This document shows positions 28,121 to 38,969 of a stretch of 47,350 nt of DNA, in pieces. The stretch is taken from the IMG/VR virus record IMGVR_UViG_3300046003_003527, positions 1-47,350 of that record. The stretch is one strand, 5' to 3'. The stretch comes from a virus. The notes under the pieces are model-generated. The model had not been told where the DNA came from and made no database searches. It saw nothing but the letters and a program-made list of their open reading frames with translations. Numbering within the stretch: position 1 is the stretch's first letter; each line of letters begins with the position of its first letter. A program made the translations under genes and the position numbers.

Positions 28121-31100
28121 TCTTAGTTACTCAAACACACCATTAATAGCCGATTTATACGATACACCAGAAGCGGCGATTGCGGCTTCAATTAATTTAG
28201 GTTGTAGTGGATACAGAACGTATAACATTAACGGGCAAAATAAATATGTTCCTTGTGGGACATATTTGGCTTATGAACAAGCCTTAAAGTTTGTAAAAAG
28301 ACAAGGGGTTCAAAATGCGATATCAGGTAAAGGTAATATTGGTGATAAAGCTGTTGGTTTGCAATTCGCAAATAACAACAATGAAATAGCTGGTGACCCG
28401 TTTTTTACTTTAGGTAATTTTTCAATCAATACTAGTGTTTCGCAAAAACCAGCTATTGGTAAAACAGCTAAAATTAGTCCTGAAACAAGACAGTATACGG
28501 CGGCATCAATAAATGATTTAAACCCTAATAAAAATACAGATGCAACAACCAATTTGGTTGATACTATTAACGCTAAGATTGAAAATAATTTAACGGTAAC
28601 GATTCTTTTTGATAAGAAAAAATTAGAGAATTATGTTTTATATTCTCCATTAAAAGAAACCGTTAAAAATACAATAGTTGAAATATCACAAAAATATCCA
28701 GCGGCCCTTAAATTAAACGTAACTGGTTTATTATCACCGACTGTGATTGATTATAGTTATAACACCAATAAAGATACTTCTGAGTTTAAGATAAACATAA
28801 ATAACATTGAAAACCCGTTTGATATCGAATACACTGTAACTGGTACACTAGTAACTGATAATCCAAACATAACACCCATTAGAAATTTTTCTAAAAAATA
28901 CCGTGATTTTGTTCTTTATTACAATGACATTGAGTATAAAATATTAAATGTAACCTTACCAAACTCAAAAACCGATACCGATAACGGTATTTATTTGGTT
29001 GTTCAAGGTAATCCTTTTGGTGATGTGGTTAATAACAACCAAACAGTTAATAAAACATTCTGGTTAAAACCATCATTAAAAAAATTCGATGAATTCCAAA
29101 GTGGTTTATCTGACATGGGTAAATTTTTGATGGATTATGATTATGAGTTAAAAAGATATGTTTCGGTTATTAGGTATACAAAAGTAACAGATTCTGGTGT
29201 TAGATTAAATACTGAAGAACGATTAGTTTTTCCACAATCTGATAGCAACAATATTGATATTTTTTCCTCAGATTTTGATGTTTATTTAACAAAATTGAAT
29301 CGAATATCAGATGATTTTGACGAAACTAAAACAAACTTAATTTCAAGATTCTTAACAACAGATTCGTTAAAAGAATTTGATACTGATGATAGGAAAATAA
29401 AGTTGATGTTTGGTCTTATTGGTAAAAATTTTGATAACATAAGAAAGTACATTGATGGTATAACCTTCATGACAAATTTAACTTATGACAAAATTGAAAA
29501 CATACCAGATTTATTGGTTAAGAATTTTGGTAACATGTTGGGTTTTGAAACCTACAATGTTGAAGATGAAAATACAATCATTGAATCTTTATTCAATATA
29601 AAAGATCTTAATGTTGAACCTGGTTTAACCCCAGCTGAAATTGATATTGAATTATGGAGAAGAATATTTATAAACGCTTATTATCTTTGGAAATCAAAAG
29701 GTACTAGAAAATCAATTGAATTTATTTTAAATTTGGTTGGTTTACCAGATTCTATTTTTGAGATTAGTGAGCATGTTTATATGGCTAGAAATCCGATTAA
29801 TTATACCGATAAGTCATATGAAATATATGGTAATAATTATTCTGATGAAACGTTATTAACTTTACTGCCTTTTGATAAAGATGGTTACCCAACGGTACCT
29901 CACGATGTGAGATACCAAGAAAGTGGTTTTACCACAACAAATGATGGTAGAAACTTTGGACCTTATGATTTTGGTAAACAATACATCCAAGCTTTTGAAA
30001 AAAGAGGTAATGTTGATATGTTTACGGTTGATAGATATGTTGATAATGTTAAATCATGGGCTTATAGCACAGAAGAGGTTTTAAGATTATCAGATGATTC
30101 TGTTGGGTATACAGAATACTACGAACCAAACTCTAAATTAGTTATCAACTCAAAAGAGTTGGAAGTTTATTTAGCCTCAGATAAAATATTTGATTTATCA
30201 ATTTATAGATATTACAATAGAAACGCTGTTGATATTAATAGTGATTTAACGTTTAGGGTTGTACCAACAATAAATGGGGGTGATTTAACCTTTAATCAGT
30301 TCTTACAAAAATCACTTGACAACTACATTAAGCCAGATAATAGAAAAACAATTAAAACATATCCAACATTAACTAAAATATATTACGATTATCTAAACAG
30401 TGTCTCGTCACCAATGACAAACACAAAAGATTTAGAATTCTTAAGTTATTTTGATTCATCTTGGGTAAAATTGGTACAACAATTTACACCAGCAACAACA
30501 ATATTAAACGCTGGTAAGAAAATACAGAACTCCAAGTTCATGGATAATAAGTTTATCTATAAACACGGGTTAAACAATAGTGTTAGTTGGTTAGGTACAG
30601 ATGGGTCAGAATTTCAAGATTTAGCCAAAAAAACGGTTAATCAAGGTTTAATAAACCCATTCAATACAATTGGTGTTAACAAATTACCAATTGCTGGTGA
30701 ATCATCAACATTTACACTTGAAGGTTTAAGGGGTAAAAATTATGTTGGTTATGATCCAACGATTAACGAATATTTTGGTTTTTATTATGGTATTGAAGAA
30801 GCCTGCGCTTCAGAACTTCAAATATACAAATGGGAAGATGGTTTAGATTTTGGTAACGATACCATACATTTTGGTAATGTGAACGTTGGAAACCTTGAAT
30901 CGTTTGGTTTAGGGAACCCAGCTTATGGACCTAATTATTACCCAACCAGTAAAATAATAACATTACCAGATGGTCCTGGTACATATTTATTAGCATTTAA
31001 ATATGCAAGTAATGATGATTTATATGTTTATAACGCGTCAACCAATAGCAACCCAAGTTTAATAGCTACTTTAGGATCTACAGGTACAATAAGTTCTTAT

Positions 31101-34100
31101 AGTGCTATAGTAACAGTTACTGGTAATACAATATCAGTCTATAACGATCTTAATAATGGTTTTGATTGTTATATTTCAGATTTATTTGTTATACCTTTAA
31201 CTGAAGTACAAAAGAAGGGTACTTTCATAACATATGATAATAAGTTATATAGACTAAACACAAACACTTTATTTATTAACCCTACCCAAATAAATACGTA
31301 CCCAGAAGTTAAAAAAAGTTATGTGTTATTGGATGCTGGATATATCTCAGATACCATAACGTTACCAAACGGACCTGGTGATTATAAAGTGACATTCACT
31401 TTATCAGGTGATGATGTTATTATCTACGATGGTTATATTTCTGGTGCTACAACTTCATCTAGTACCACACAAATAGATTCATTTAGTATTGTTAGTGGAA
31501 CAACCAAAACATACTCAGCTAATTTAACTTTAGCAACAAATTATATAACAATTAGAAACATATTTACTTTTGGTAATGATGCTACGATAACAAATTTAGT
31601 TATATCACAAAAACATACACCAGATTCGTTAACAGTTAACAGTGAAATGGTTTATGAATATATACCATTTGATGCTGACGCAAAAACATTAACGTTTAAA
31701 GATTCTGATTCAATATTATTGATGCCAGACCCTATTTCTGGTAACACACATACAGTTAAATTACCAGAAGGACCTGGAACATATCAGTTAACTTTCACAA
31801 CAGATACTGGAGATGATATGAGAGTATATGACGGTAAAACAATCGCTGGGACTCTTTTAATAACCAAGGCTCGTGGTGCTGGTGTTGTTAATCACTCAAG
31901 TTCAATAACCTCAACTACTGGCTTTATCACTTTTTATAATATTGGTAACGTTAATACACCAAATAAAATTATAGATTTAAAATTAGATGGTGTTCCATTG
32001 GATGCGACATCACTTGAGGAGAGAAATTATTATATTGAAGCGATATCTTTTGGTCATGCTCATTTAGCAGCTGACGTTGATTTCTTATGTCCAATACCAA
32101 AACCACACACATGCTATTTTAATTTTAGTGGTAATACGATATCAATGGCAACAGCTGGTATCACTGATTATTATGATGAGTCTGGTAAATATTTGACGAT
32201 TGAACAATCAAAATATTACGGGTATTCAAAAAATACCGTAGCAACAAAACCAAATAATGCTCTTTACGGAACAACATCTAATTGGATTATACCTTACCAA
32301 AAAGAAAATATATGGACTACTGGTGTGACTTACTATAAAGGTGATATTGTAAAGTACCCAAGCACAGGTTCAACTTATTATGAAGTTACGTTTGATACTG
32401 TTACAGGTACAACAACAACACCAACTGGTGCCACGGTGACAACTATTGTTCCTGGTTTATATCAACATTATACTGGAAGAACAACGACAGACCCTTACAT
32501 GCATATAAACTCTGCAAACATTAAAAAGAATTTGATTAATCCGTTGTCGGATATAATCTCATTTAATTTAACAAAATCATTATACTTATACCAAGTTTAT
32601 AGTGGGGCTACAGATCAAGAAACTTATAAAGTTATTGATAATTTATTAAATGATGAGTTATATATTAGTGATTCAAACACGTTATCATTTGATGGTTTTT
32701 ATTCGTTAGATGAAACTAAAGTTGGTCCTTTTTATACTCCAAATGTTGAATCGATAGGTATACAAACATTGGTTGAATCGATAGATCTGGTTCCAGACAC
32801 AAATAATTATATAGATTTTGAATCACTTAATACCAATTTTAATTTTGTTAATAGTAATATTAGTTTAAGTAACGGTTATTACTTAATAAAACAAAATAAA
32901 TATTTTAAATTTGACATAGATTTATTTTTTGAATCAGAACTTATTGTACAACAATCTGTTATAATCAAATTAATTGATCAATTTGGTGGGTTAATTCATG
33001 AACAATTATTCACATTTAGTGGTGCTGACGTAAATACGCTTAGAGTTGTTAATTTTACACATGAGGGTGTGTTTTTTACCGATACAAAGGTTTATTTAGT
33101 GATTGAACCAGTAACAGAAGGGTGTAGATTATCTAGATACGAAACAATTGATGTTGATTATGCTAATGCTGCAACATACGATTCATTAGATGACCCAAGA
33201 TTTAGGGTTTATTTTAATGGTGGTAGAGGTTTAATTAATAACCATTATTTTGACGATGCTTTATCAATAGAACCGATTGGTTATAATGATAATCATACGG
33301 TAGATAATTATTTATTAAAACTTGAAAATACGTATGATACATACGAATTCATACCAAAATTAAATATAAACCAATCATATGGTGAGGATTACAATTTTGG
33401 TTTATTATATGGGCGATATTTTGAAAAGTATAAAAATACTTCACAAATTGGTGATGTAACTTCTTATGAAAAGAAATTTAATAATGATTATGTTAATTTT
33501 GAATTAACTGTTAGAAGTAAAGAATTAAATAACACACCTCAATATTATACTACTGGTAGTACACCTCAAATTTATTATTCATTTGCTGGTTCTGAAAAAA
33601 CATATACAATTTCATCCACTGGAAATTACTTAGGTAATACACCACAGGCTGTTGAAAACACTAGTATAACAAAAAATATTTTTATCGGTAAAACACCAAA
33701 ACCTAGAGTGGTTAATCTTAATAGACCAAATTATCCGTTTTTAAAGTTATATAATAATGATGTTGAGTTAACAGGTACAACCATTAATTTTTTGGGGTAT
33801 GATGATGGTCTTGATGATTATAATCAATTAGATTTTAGTGGTGATTTAGTTGACAGTTTAATATCTAAAAAAAGGTATAAATTAATTACTGGTTCAACAT
33901 ACGGATATTTAAAAAAAGAAAATGATGTTTATAAAACAGAACTATATCAAGATATTTTATCTGTTGTACCATATTTCAGTACAAGTATTAATAATTACGT
34001 TATTAATGATATCGTTAAAGTTAAATTAAGTAATTATAGAAAAGTTGTTGAAAGCACCACAGGTACAACGGTAGAAACAACTGATGTTGAAAGATTATAT

Positions 34101-36173
34101 GTTTGTGTGGAAGATATAACAGCCGATCATTTATGTAAAATAAGTGGTTATTCATCAACATTTGAAATACACCCAATCTACAGACCAAATGGTGCTAGAA
34201 CTTGTTTTATTCCAATAGAAAATTATAATTTAAAAAATTTCACACCAATAGGTTATGATAAACAAATTATATTTGATACAACAAGGTCAAATGTTGCTCC
34301 TTATAGATACAGAGAACCAATTATATTAGACGGCACACCAACACAAAAATTAGATTTAGGTGACATAGTTAAAACTTACGCTAGTGGTAGTGGTTCGTCA
34401 ACAGTATATACTTTATATGAATATGTTTACAATAAACCATTAACTTGGGATTCAACTAACAATTATTATCTTGGTGAAATAGTTTATTACCCTGGATCTA
34501 ATTTTGCGACAGACGCTAAATATAGTTTTTGGTATAACGTAAACTCCTCAACTGGTACTCCACCAGGTGGTGCTGGTTGGTATGAAATGCCTGTAACTGG
34601 TACGAACGCCAATAGCCCATTTTGGATAAAAGATATTACAGGTATAACAACAAACCCAAATTTTTATACTAACGGACCAGCAGCGTATAGAGTTAAAAAT
34701 TTATTACCAACTGTGTCTAGTGTAACTGGGTATGATTATCGCCTACCATTAACTGGAACAACAAATATTGCAATCGCTGATGCGTTTTATCGAACTTTAC
34801 CTGGTGACACAAACGGTATAGAAGAACACACTGATGTTATCGATTATTTTAGAATAACAGGATCAACATTAGATTATACGGGTACGTCTAACAGTTTAAT
34901 GACTTTTACTGGTACACAAGATACCAATTTAATACAGAATAGTTACACTTATACACTAGTAAATGGTTTATTATATGGATTTACTTTTCCACAACGATTA
35001 GTTGGGCAGGTGTTTTGGATGTATTATAACCCATTAGTTAATATACAACCATTATTTCATAATGTAGGTACTACAGCCGAAGATAACGGGATATTAGATT
35101 TTATTGCTACAGGTACAACATATAACAGCAATTCTAATTATCACAGTAAAAAATACACTGTTAGCAGAAATGTTTTATATAGAACAGTTCCTGGTATTGG
35201 AACATTTACAAACGCAATAGAACCACACTTATCTACAAATTGGGAAGAGCGTGATTTTATGTTGGTTAATAAATTTACCTTTAAAAAAGATAGATGTAGG
35301 GTTAGTATTTATGAAGGTACGATTGAATCAATTAATACTCTAACAAAAAATAACCTTTATTTCTTTGATAGTAATTTAAAATTAAAAACAGGTTTTACAG
35401 AACAAACGTTTAGTGGAGCAACAACAAACGAAAAACTATTAAATGGTGTTAATAAACTTTTTGATGCTAAGAACACAAATCTTAGAAGTGTTAAAAATTA
35501 TGGTTTAACTGGGTTTAGAAAAGTTGGTAGTGACATAATTATGGATTATTATTATGAAAAAGATGATAACGGGTTACCTTTTACTGGTGAGTTTATTGGT
35601 GGTTTAACAATAACAAATCCTTGTGGACATACAGCAAAAACAATATTTGGTGCTTTATTTGAAGCTGATTTAACCAAGTTAGACCAATTGAGCCCTAGGA
35701 TTATGACACCACAAGCTTTACCAGAAAATATTGGATTAATAACACGTTTCCGACCAGAAGTTAGATTAATTATTAATCAAAACGGTGCGTCAAATGTAAC
35801 CGTTATTGTTGAAAATAATACAGCTGGTACCACAGTGTTTAATAAAGTATTAACTAAAAATAAATATTTTGATGAAAACGTTATTGTTAATTACGGAGAA
35901 TCTATTACAATTACTATTAAAACTGATATAACAAGAAACCTTAGTAGATATACATCAGGATTCATGGATAATTATACATTATTTGATGCAAATGATAATG
36001 GTATTGAAAACGGATATTTTGTTTCAACAAAAACAAACGTAAGTAGATTAGTAACAAGAACAATAAAATTAAAAGATATAAATGAAGGTAGAGTTGTAAA
36101 AATTGATTTTGACGGTGCGACAATTGTAACCGCTGAAACGGTTGACCCGAGAGATTACATAAAACTACCATAA
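28113..36173 (+). CDS. Giant baseplate/tail protein with tail-protein-I/gp7-like segment and repeated adhesin-like modules (2686 aa)
   Basis: Residues about 480-570 carry a helical segment (EIDIELWRRIFINAYYLWKS, then GTRKSIEFILNLVGLP) typical of the phage tail protein I / gp7-type wedge family. Three modules whose conserved LPxGPGxY motif starts at residues 951, 1084 and 1217 are spaced exactly 133 residues apart; each continues into a D-D-x-x-V-Y-type strand, resembling a carbohydrate-binding beta-sandwich. Segments near 1398-1455, 2106-2170 and 2339-2385 follow the pattern of small CBM5/12-like domains (W-x-x-x-x-x-Y-x-x-G-D-x-V-x-Y, or the Y...LYR...P...NW variant). The C-terminal 200 residues are beta-rich. 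At more than twice the length of T4 gp7 (1032 residues), it may join wedge and receptor-binding roles in one chain. The structural call is firm; binding specificity is unknown. Confidence 0.75.
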   Translation: MANLSYSNTPLIADLYDTPEAAIAASINLGCSGYRTYNINGQNKYVPCGTYLAYEQALKFVKRQGVQNAISGKGNIGDKAVGLQFANNNNEIAGDPFFTLGNFSINTSVSQKPAIGKTAKISPETRQYTAASINDLNPNKNTDATTNLVDTINAKIENNLTVTILFDKKKLENYVLYSPLKETVKNTIVEISQKYPAALKLNVTGLLSPTVIDYSYNTNKDTSEFKININNIENPFDIEYTVTGTLVTDNPNITPIRNFSKKYRDFVLYYNDIEYKILNVTLPNSKTDTDNGIYLVVQGNPFGDVVNNNQTVNKTFWLKPSLKKFDEFQSGLSDMGKFLMDYDYELKRYVSVIRYTKVTDSGVRLNTEERLVFPQSDSNNIDIFSSDFDVYLTKLNRISDDFDETKTNLISRFLTTDSLKEFDTDDRKIKLMFGLIGKNFDNIRKYIDGITFMTNLTYDKIENIPDLLVKNFGNMLGFETYNVEDENTIIESLFNIKDLNVEPGLTPAEIDIELWRRIFINAYYLWKSKGTRKSIEFILNLVGLPDSIFEISEHVYMARNPINYTDKSYEIYGNNYSDETLLTLLPFDKDGYPTVPHDVRYQESGFTTTNDGRNFGPYDFGKQYIQAFEKRGNVDMFTVDRYVDNVKSWAYSTEEVLRLSDDSVGYTEYYEPNSKLVINSKELEVYLASDKIFDLSIYRYYNRNAVDINSDLTFRVVPTINGGDLTFNQFLQKSLDNYIKPDNRKTIKTYPTLTKIYYDYLNSVSSPMTNTKDLEFLSYFDSSWVKLVQQFTPATTILNAGKKIQNSKFMDNKFIYKHGLNNSVSWLGTDGSEFQDLAKKTVNQGLINPFNTIGVNKLPIAGESSTFTLEGLRGKNYVGYDPTINEYFGFYYGIEEACASELQIYKWEDGLDFGNDTIHFGNVNVGNLESFGLGNPAYGPNYYPTSKIITLPDGPGTYLLAFKYASNDDLYVYNASTNSNPSLIATLGSTGTISSYSAIVTVTGNTISVYNDLNNGFDCYISDLFVIPLTEVQKKGTFITYDNKLYRLNTNTLFINPTQINTYPEVKKSYVLLDAGYISDTITLPNGPGDYKVTFTLSGDDVIIYDGYISGATTSSSTTQIDSFSIVSGTTKTYSANLTLATNYITIRNIFTFGNDATITNLVISQKHTPDSLTVNSEMVYEYIPFDADAKTLTFKDSDSILLMPDPISGNTHTVKLPEGPGTYQLTFTTDTGDDMRVYDGKTIAGTLLITKARGAGVVNHSSSITSTTGFITFYNIGNVNTPNKIIDLKLDGVPLDATSLEERNYYIEAISFGHAHLAADVDFLCPIPKPHTCYFNFSGNTISMATAGITDYYDESGKYLTIEQSKYYGYSKNTVATKPNNALYGTTSNWIIPYQKENIWTTGVTYYKGDIVKYPSTGSTYYEVTFDTVTGTTTTPTGATVTTIVPGLYQHYTGRTTTDPYMHINSANIKKNLINPLSDIISFNLTKSLYLYQVYSGATDQETYKVIDNLLNDELYISDSNTLSFDGFYSLDETKVGPFYTPNVESIGIQTLVESIDLVPDTNNYIDFESLNTNFNFVNSNISLSNGYYLIKQNKYFKFDIDLFFESELIVQQSVIIKLIDQFGGLIHEQLFTFSGADVNTLRVVNFTHEGVFFTDTKVYLVIEPVTEGCRLSRYETIDVDYANAATYDSLDDPRFRVYFNGGRGLINNHYFDDALSIEPIGYNDNHTVDNYLLKLENTYDTYEFIPKLNINQSYGEDYNFGLLYGRYFEKYKNTSQIGDVTSYEKKFNNDYVNFELTVRSKELNNTPQYYTTGSTPQIYYSFAGSEKTYTISSTGNYLGNTPQAVENTSITKNIFIGKTPKPRVVNLNRPNYPFLKLYNNDVELTGTTINFLGYDDGLDDYNQLDFSGDLVDSLISKKRYKLITGSTYGYLKKENDVYKTELYQDILSVVPYFSTSINNYVINDIVKVKLSNYRKVVESTTGTTVETTDVERLYVCVEDITADHLCKISGYSSTFEIHPIYRPNGARTCFIPIENYNLKNFTPIGYDKQIIFDTTRSNVAPYRYREPIILDGTPTQKLDLGDIVKTYASGSGSSTVYTLYEYVYNKPLTWDSTNNYYLGEIVYYPGSNFATDAKYSFWYNVNSSTGTPPGGAGWYEMPVTGTNANSPFWIKDITGITTNPNFYTNGPAAYRVKNLLPTVSSVTGYDYRLPLTGTTNIAIADAFYRTLPGDTNGIEEHTDVIDYFRITGSTLDYTGTSNSLMTFTGTQDTNLIQNSYTYTLVNGLLYGFTFPQRLVGQVFWMYYNPLVNIQPLFHNVGTTAEDNGILDFIATGTTYNSNSNYHSKKYTVSRNVLYRTVPGIGTFTNAIEPHLSTNWEERDFMLVNKFTFKKDRCRVSIYEGTIESINTLTKNNLYFFDSNLKLKTGFTEQTFSGATTNEKLLNGVNKLFDAKNTNLRSVKNYGLTGFRKVGSDIIMDYYYEKDDNGLPFTGEFIGGLTITNPCGHTAKTIFGALFEADLTKLDQLSPRIMTPQALPENIGLITRFRPEVRLIINQNGASNVTVIVENNTAGTTVFNKVLTKNKYFDENVIVNYGESITITIKTDITRNLSRYTSGFMDNYTLFDANDNGIENGYFVSTKTNVSRLVTRTIKLKDINEGRVVKIDFDGATIVTAETVDPRDYIKLP

Positions 36174-36189
36174 ATTTATAAAATAACGG

Positions 36190-36197
36190 TATTTATA
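36190..36197 (+). promoter_or_regulatory. Candidate late-type element TATTTATA
   Basis: TATTTATA begins 20 bases before the ATG at 36210, in a 36-base gap between the giant baseplate gene and the first fibre-type gene. The spacing is nearly the same as for the elements at 8061 and 18028. No sigma-A-type promoter is seen here. Confidence 0.35.
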
Positions 36198-36209
36198 TAA
36201 AAACAAAAA

Positions 36210-38969
36210 ATGAGCTATATAATTAAGAAAAACGATCCGTTGGTTAATGTTAAATTAACCAATAACGGTAGGAGAAATCTAGCTGAGGGAACTTTAAATT
36301 TTACATATTTTGGTCTTGGTGATGGTGAAATGGACTATTCCAATGATTCATTCCCAAATGTTAATATTTTAAGACCATCCGATAATGTGTTAGGTTTAAG
36401 TTTACCGTTAACATATGATGGTGTTGATTATTTAAACCCAATAACAATTGTTAATGCGATACCAAATGAAATTTATACATCGGCAATAGAAAGAGGTTTT
36501 TTTAATTATGATACAACTGGTTCAACAATAAGCTTAAATTCTGATTTATGGCTTGTCGGGCCATTAACAAGCACAACAGGTAGTACAACAGGTGTTACAA
36601 CAGGTGTTACAACAACATCAATTGATTTAACATATAACAGTGGTGGCACCATAAACTCTTCATATGATACGACAATAAAAGAGGGTGACTATCTATTTGT
36701 TAAATTTAAAACCAGTGGATATACAACAAATTACACAACAACACAAGTACCAGCTGATGAAATAACAGTAGAACCAGTTCAATACTTAATGTATACCATA
36801 AAAACAATTAATAGTTCTAGTACATATAATTTAACTGGGTTAACCACTGGTACAACAATTACAGTTGTTGTTGATCGTGATTTACCAGCATTTGGTTCTT
36901 ACGAACTTGATGCGTTTATTTATCCAGGTAAAGATACAATCAAAGATTATTATGATGAAGCAAGCCCAATGGCTTACTGGCAAGGTGGGTTATTAGATTT
37001 TTCAAATAATAACACCCAATCAGACTTAGATGTTCCAGTTTGGAACATGAATATAATTAATATTGAAGATATTATTGGTTTAGATTCAACGGTTGATAAA
37101 TCAAAATATGATGTTGTATCAAAAGATTATTTAGGTACCGCAATAAATTTTAATTATTATGATACAAACCATAAAATTGGGGTTATACATTACACAAATA
37201 ATACGGTTTCTAATTTTTATGGTGAAGGTTTTTATCGCTCAACATTTAAACTTAAAGTACCTTATATAATGTGGCATAAACAACAGTTTACTAGCAATGT
37301 TGCTGATACAGTTGGTTATACATTTGTTGCTGACACAGAATTAAAATTTTTAACAGAAACAAGTCAAGTTGGGTTTGGTTCATCTAAATATCCTTATTAT
37401 GATCTTGTTGATCAAGAAACTGATAAAACGGTAGTAGGTAAAGTTTTTGTTGACGAAAAAGTTGTTGTGATTGACCACCCAGAATTATTATCAGCTTTAT
37501 CATACAAAGCAAATAGAAACTGGACATTACCAAAACCTTTGTTAAATCTAACAGAACCAGGTATTTGTGGTAATACAAGCACAACAGGTATTTTACAACC
37601 AGGTGAGTATTTGTATGTAACTTATATGTTACTTGATAGTGGTGGTATAACAGGTATGCATTGTGAAGATTACACGACAATACAAAATACGACTACAACA
37701 GCTAAGGATGTACTATTCCAATTTAATAAAAAAACAGATGACCCTAATTACACCGAATTTTCTTTCTTAAAAGATTATGATGATAATACGGGTATTGGTT
37801 TTAAAACTAATCAGGTATTAATGTTATGGCAAAAATCTACAACAGCTATAAAACCAGATCCAACAAACTGGGCTTATATTGACGTAAGCGAATTTTTGGG
37901 TACAAATGGTTGTGTAACTGGTGTTATGAATGTTAATGGTACTAATTTTGAATTACATGCTGATATTATTGACTATGATGCTGATAAATTGGGTTCTCAC
38001 TCAGTAATTGATATTAACGTTTTTGATGTTTTTGAATTGGGTGACACGCCAGTTGGTGAGATAATAGTTATTTTTAATGGTACCGTACAAACACAAGCAT
38101 CAGATGACACATTAAGTGACGGTACATATTATGCGTATCCAACAACATATGCCGTTGGACCTAATAGTAGAAGGGTTATTGTTTTTGCACAAGGTTATGG
38201 TACTAACCCAGATCTTTTACAAATTTACTATTTAACTGGTACAAGTATCACATCAAAAACAATTAAACAAGTTATAACAGTACCATCATTGGCTACCATT
38301 AACTCAAATACAAACGCTGACGCAATTTATAAATCAACAATAGCACCTAATAGAATATCTCTTAAATTAGATAAACAACCAAATAACTCAACTGTATGGT
38401 TGTTTTACAAAGGTATGTTATTAAATGCAACAACATATGGTGTTTTTGTTACAAATGAGACAATCGATAATAGACGCGTTGAATTAAATTTTACACCAAC
38501 ACAGGGTAGTGAAATAACAATGTTCTATTTAGATAATTCTGGTGCTGGACAAACAGTATCAACAAATGTTTTAACAAAAGATACGATATCAGCGCTTAGA
38601 GTAAATATTGATCAATTTATGCTTGACAATAGTGATACGGATATCTATAATTTAAGTGATTATATTACCATACCAGGTATCTCATCAACAGACTTTAGTT
38701 TTGGTGATGAAGTGTTTTTCTTTGGTAATATAGAAACAGATATTAAAGCCACAATATACAAAACACAATTAACTTGTAACGTGTTACCTAATCAATACAT
38801 AACAACTGATAACCCAACATTTAATTCTGACCAGGATAAAGTTGCGTTTACTCAAATAGGTATTTTTGATTCTAATTCTGTATTGGTGGCTATTGGTAAA
38901 TTTTCAGAGCCAATAACAAGAAAATATAATTCTGATATGCTAGTAATACAAGCCACAATCGATTTCTAA
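36210..38969 (+). CDS. Tail-fibre or baseplate-periphery protein with LTxxGRxxL N-terminal module (919 aa)
   Basis: The N-terminus (VKLTNNGRRNLAEGTLNFTY, then FGLGDGEMDY) is the same module found alone in the 81-residue protein and at the start of the 126-residue protein downstream. The body is Thr/Gly/Asn-rich and beta-prone. Landmarks shared in the same order with the 624-residue protein are a YGE...KLxxPY segment (about 335-350), a VVVIDHPE segment (about 418), and a C-terminal block starting QIGIFDSNSVLVAIGKFSEP (about 879). This makes it a fused version of the 81 + 624 residue pair. A 12-base tandem repeat lies near residue 122. A role in fibre attachment is inferred. Confidence 0.75.
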   Translation: MSYIIKKNDPLVNVKLTNNGRRNLAEGTLNFTYFGLGDGEMDYSNDSFPNVNILRPSDNVLGLSLPLTYDGVDYLNPITIVNAIPNEIYTSAIERGFFNYDTTGSTISLNSDLWLVGPLTSTTGSTTGVTTGVTTTSIDLTYNSGGTINSSYDTTIKEGDYLFVKFKTSGYTTNYTTTQVPADEITVEPVQYLMYTIKTINSSSTYNLTGLTTGTTITVVVDRDLPAFGSYELDAFIYPGKDTIKDYYDEASPMAYWQGGLLDFSNNNTQSDLDVPVWNMNIINIEDIIGLDSTVDKSKYDVVSKDYLGTAINFNYYDTNHKIGVIHYTNNTVSNFYGEGFYRSTFKLKVPYIMWHKQQFTSNVADTVGYTFVADTELKFLTETSQVGFGSSKYPYYDLVDQETDKTVVGKVFVDEKVVVIDHPELLSALSYKANRNWTLPKPLLNLTEPGICGNTSTTGILQPGEYLYVTYMLLDSGGITGMHCEDYTTIQNTTTTAKDVLFQFNKKTDDPNYTEFSFLKDYDDNTGIGFKTNQVLMLWQKSTTAIKPDPTNWAYIDVSEFLGTNGCVTGVMNVNGTNFELHADIIDYDADKLGSHSVIDINVFDVFELGDTPVGEIIVIFNGTVQTQASDDTLSDGTYYAYPTTYAVGPNSRRVIVFAQGYGTNPDLLQIYYLTGTSITSKTIKQVITVPSLATINSNTNADAIYKSTIAPNRISLKLDKQPNNSTVWLFYKGMLLNATTYGVFVTNETIDNRRVELNFTPTQGSEITMFYLDNSGAGQTVSTNVLTKDTISALRVNIDQFMLDNSDTDIYNLSDYITIPGISSTDFSFGDEVFFFGNIETDIKATIYKTQLTCNVLPNQYITTDNPTFNSDQDKVAFTQIGIFDSNSVLVAIGKFSEPITRKYNSDMLVIQATIDF
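36573..36608 (+). repeat. 12-bp in-frame tandem repeat, 3 copies
   Basis: The unit ACAACAGGTGTT is present three times (the first copy ends TAGT) and runs into a fourth partial copy. It encodes a Thr-Thr-Gly-Val/Ser linker near residue 122 of the 919-residue protein. Confidence 0.85.
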
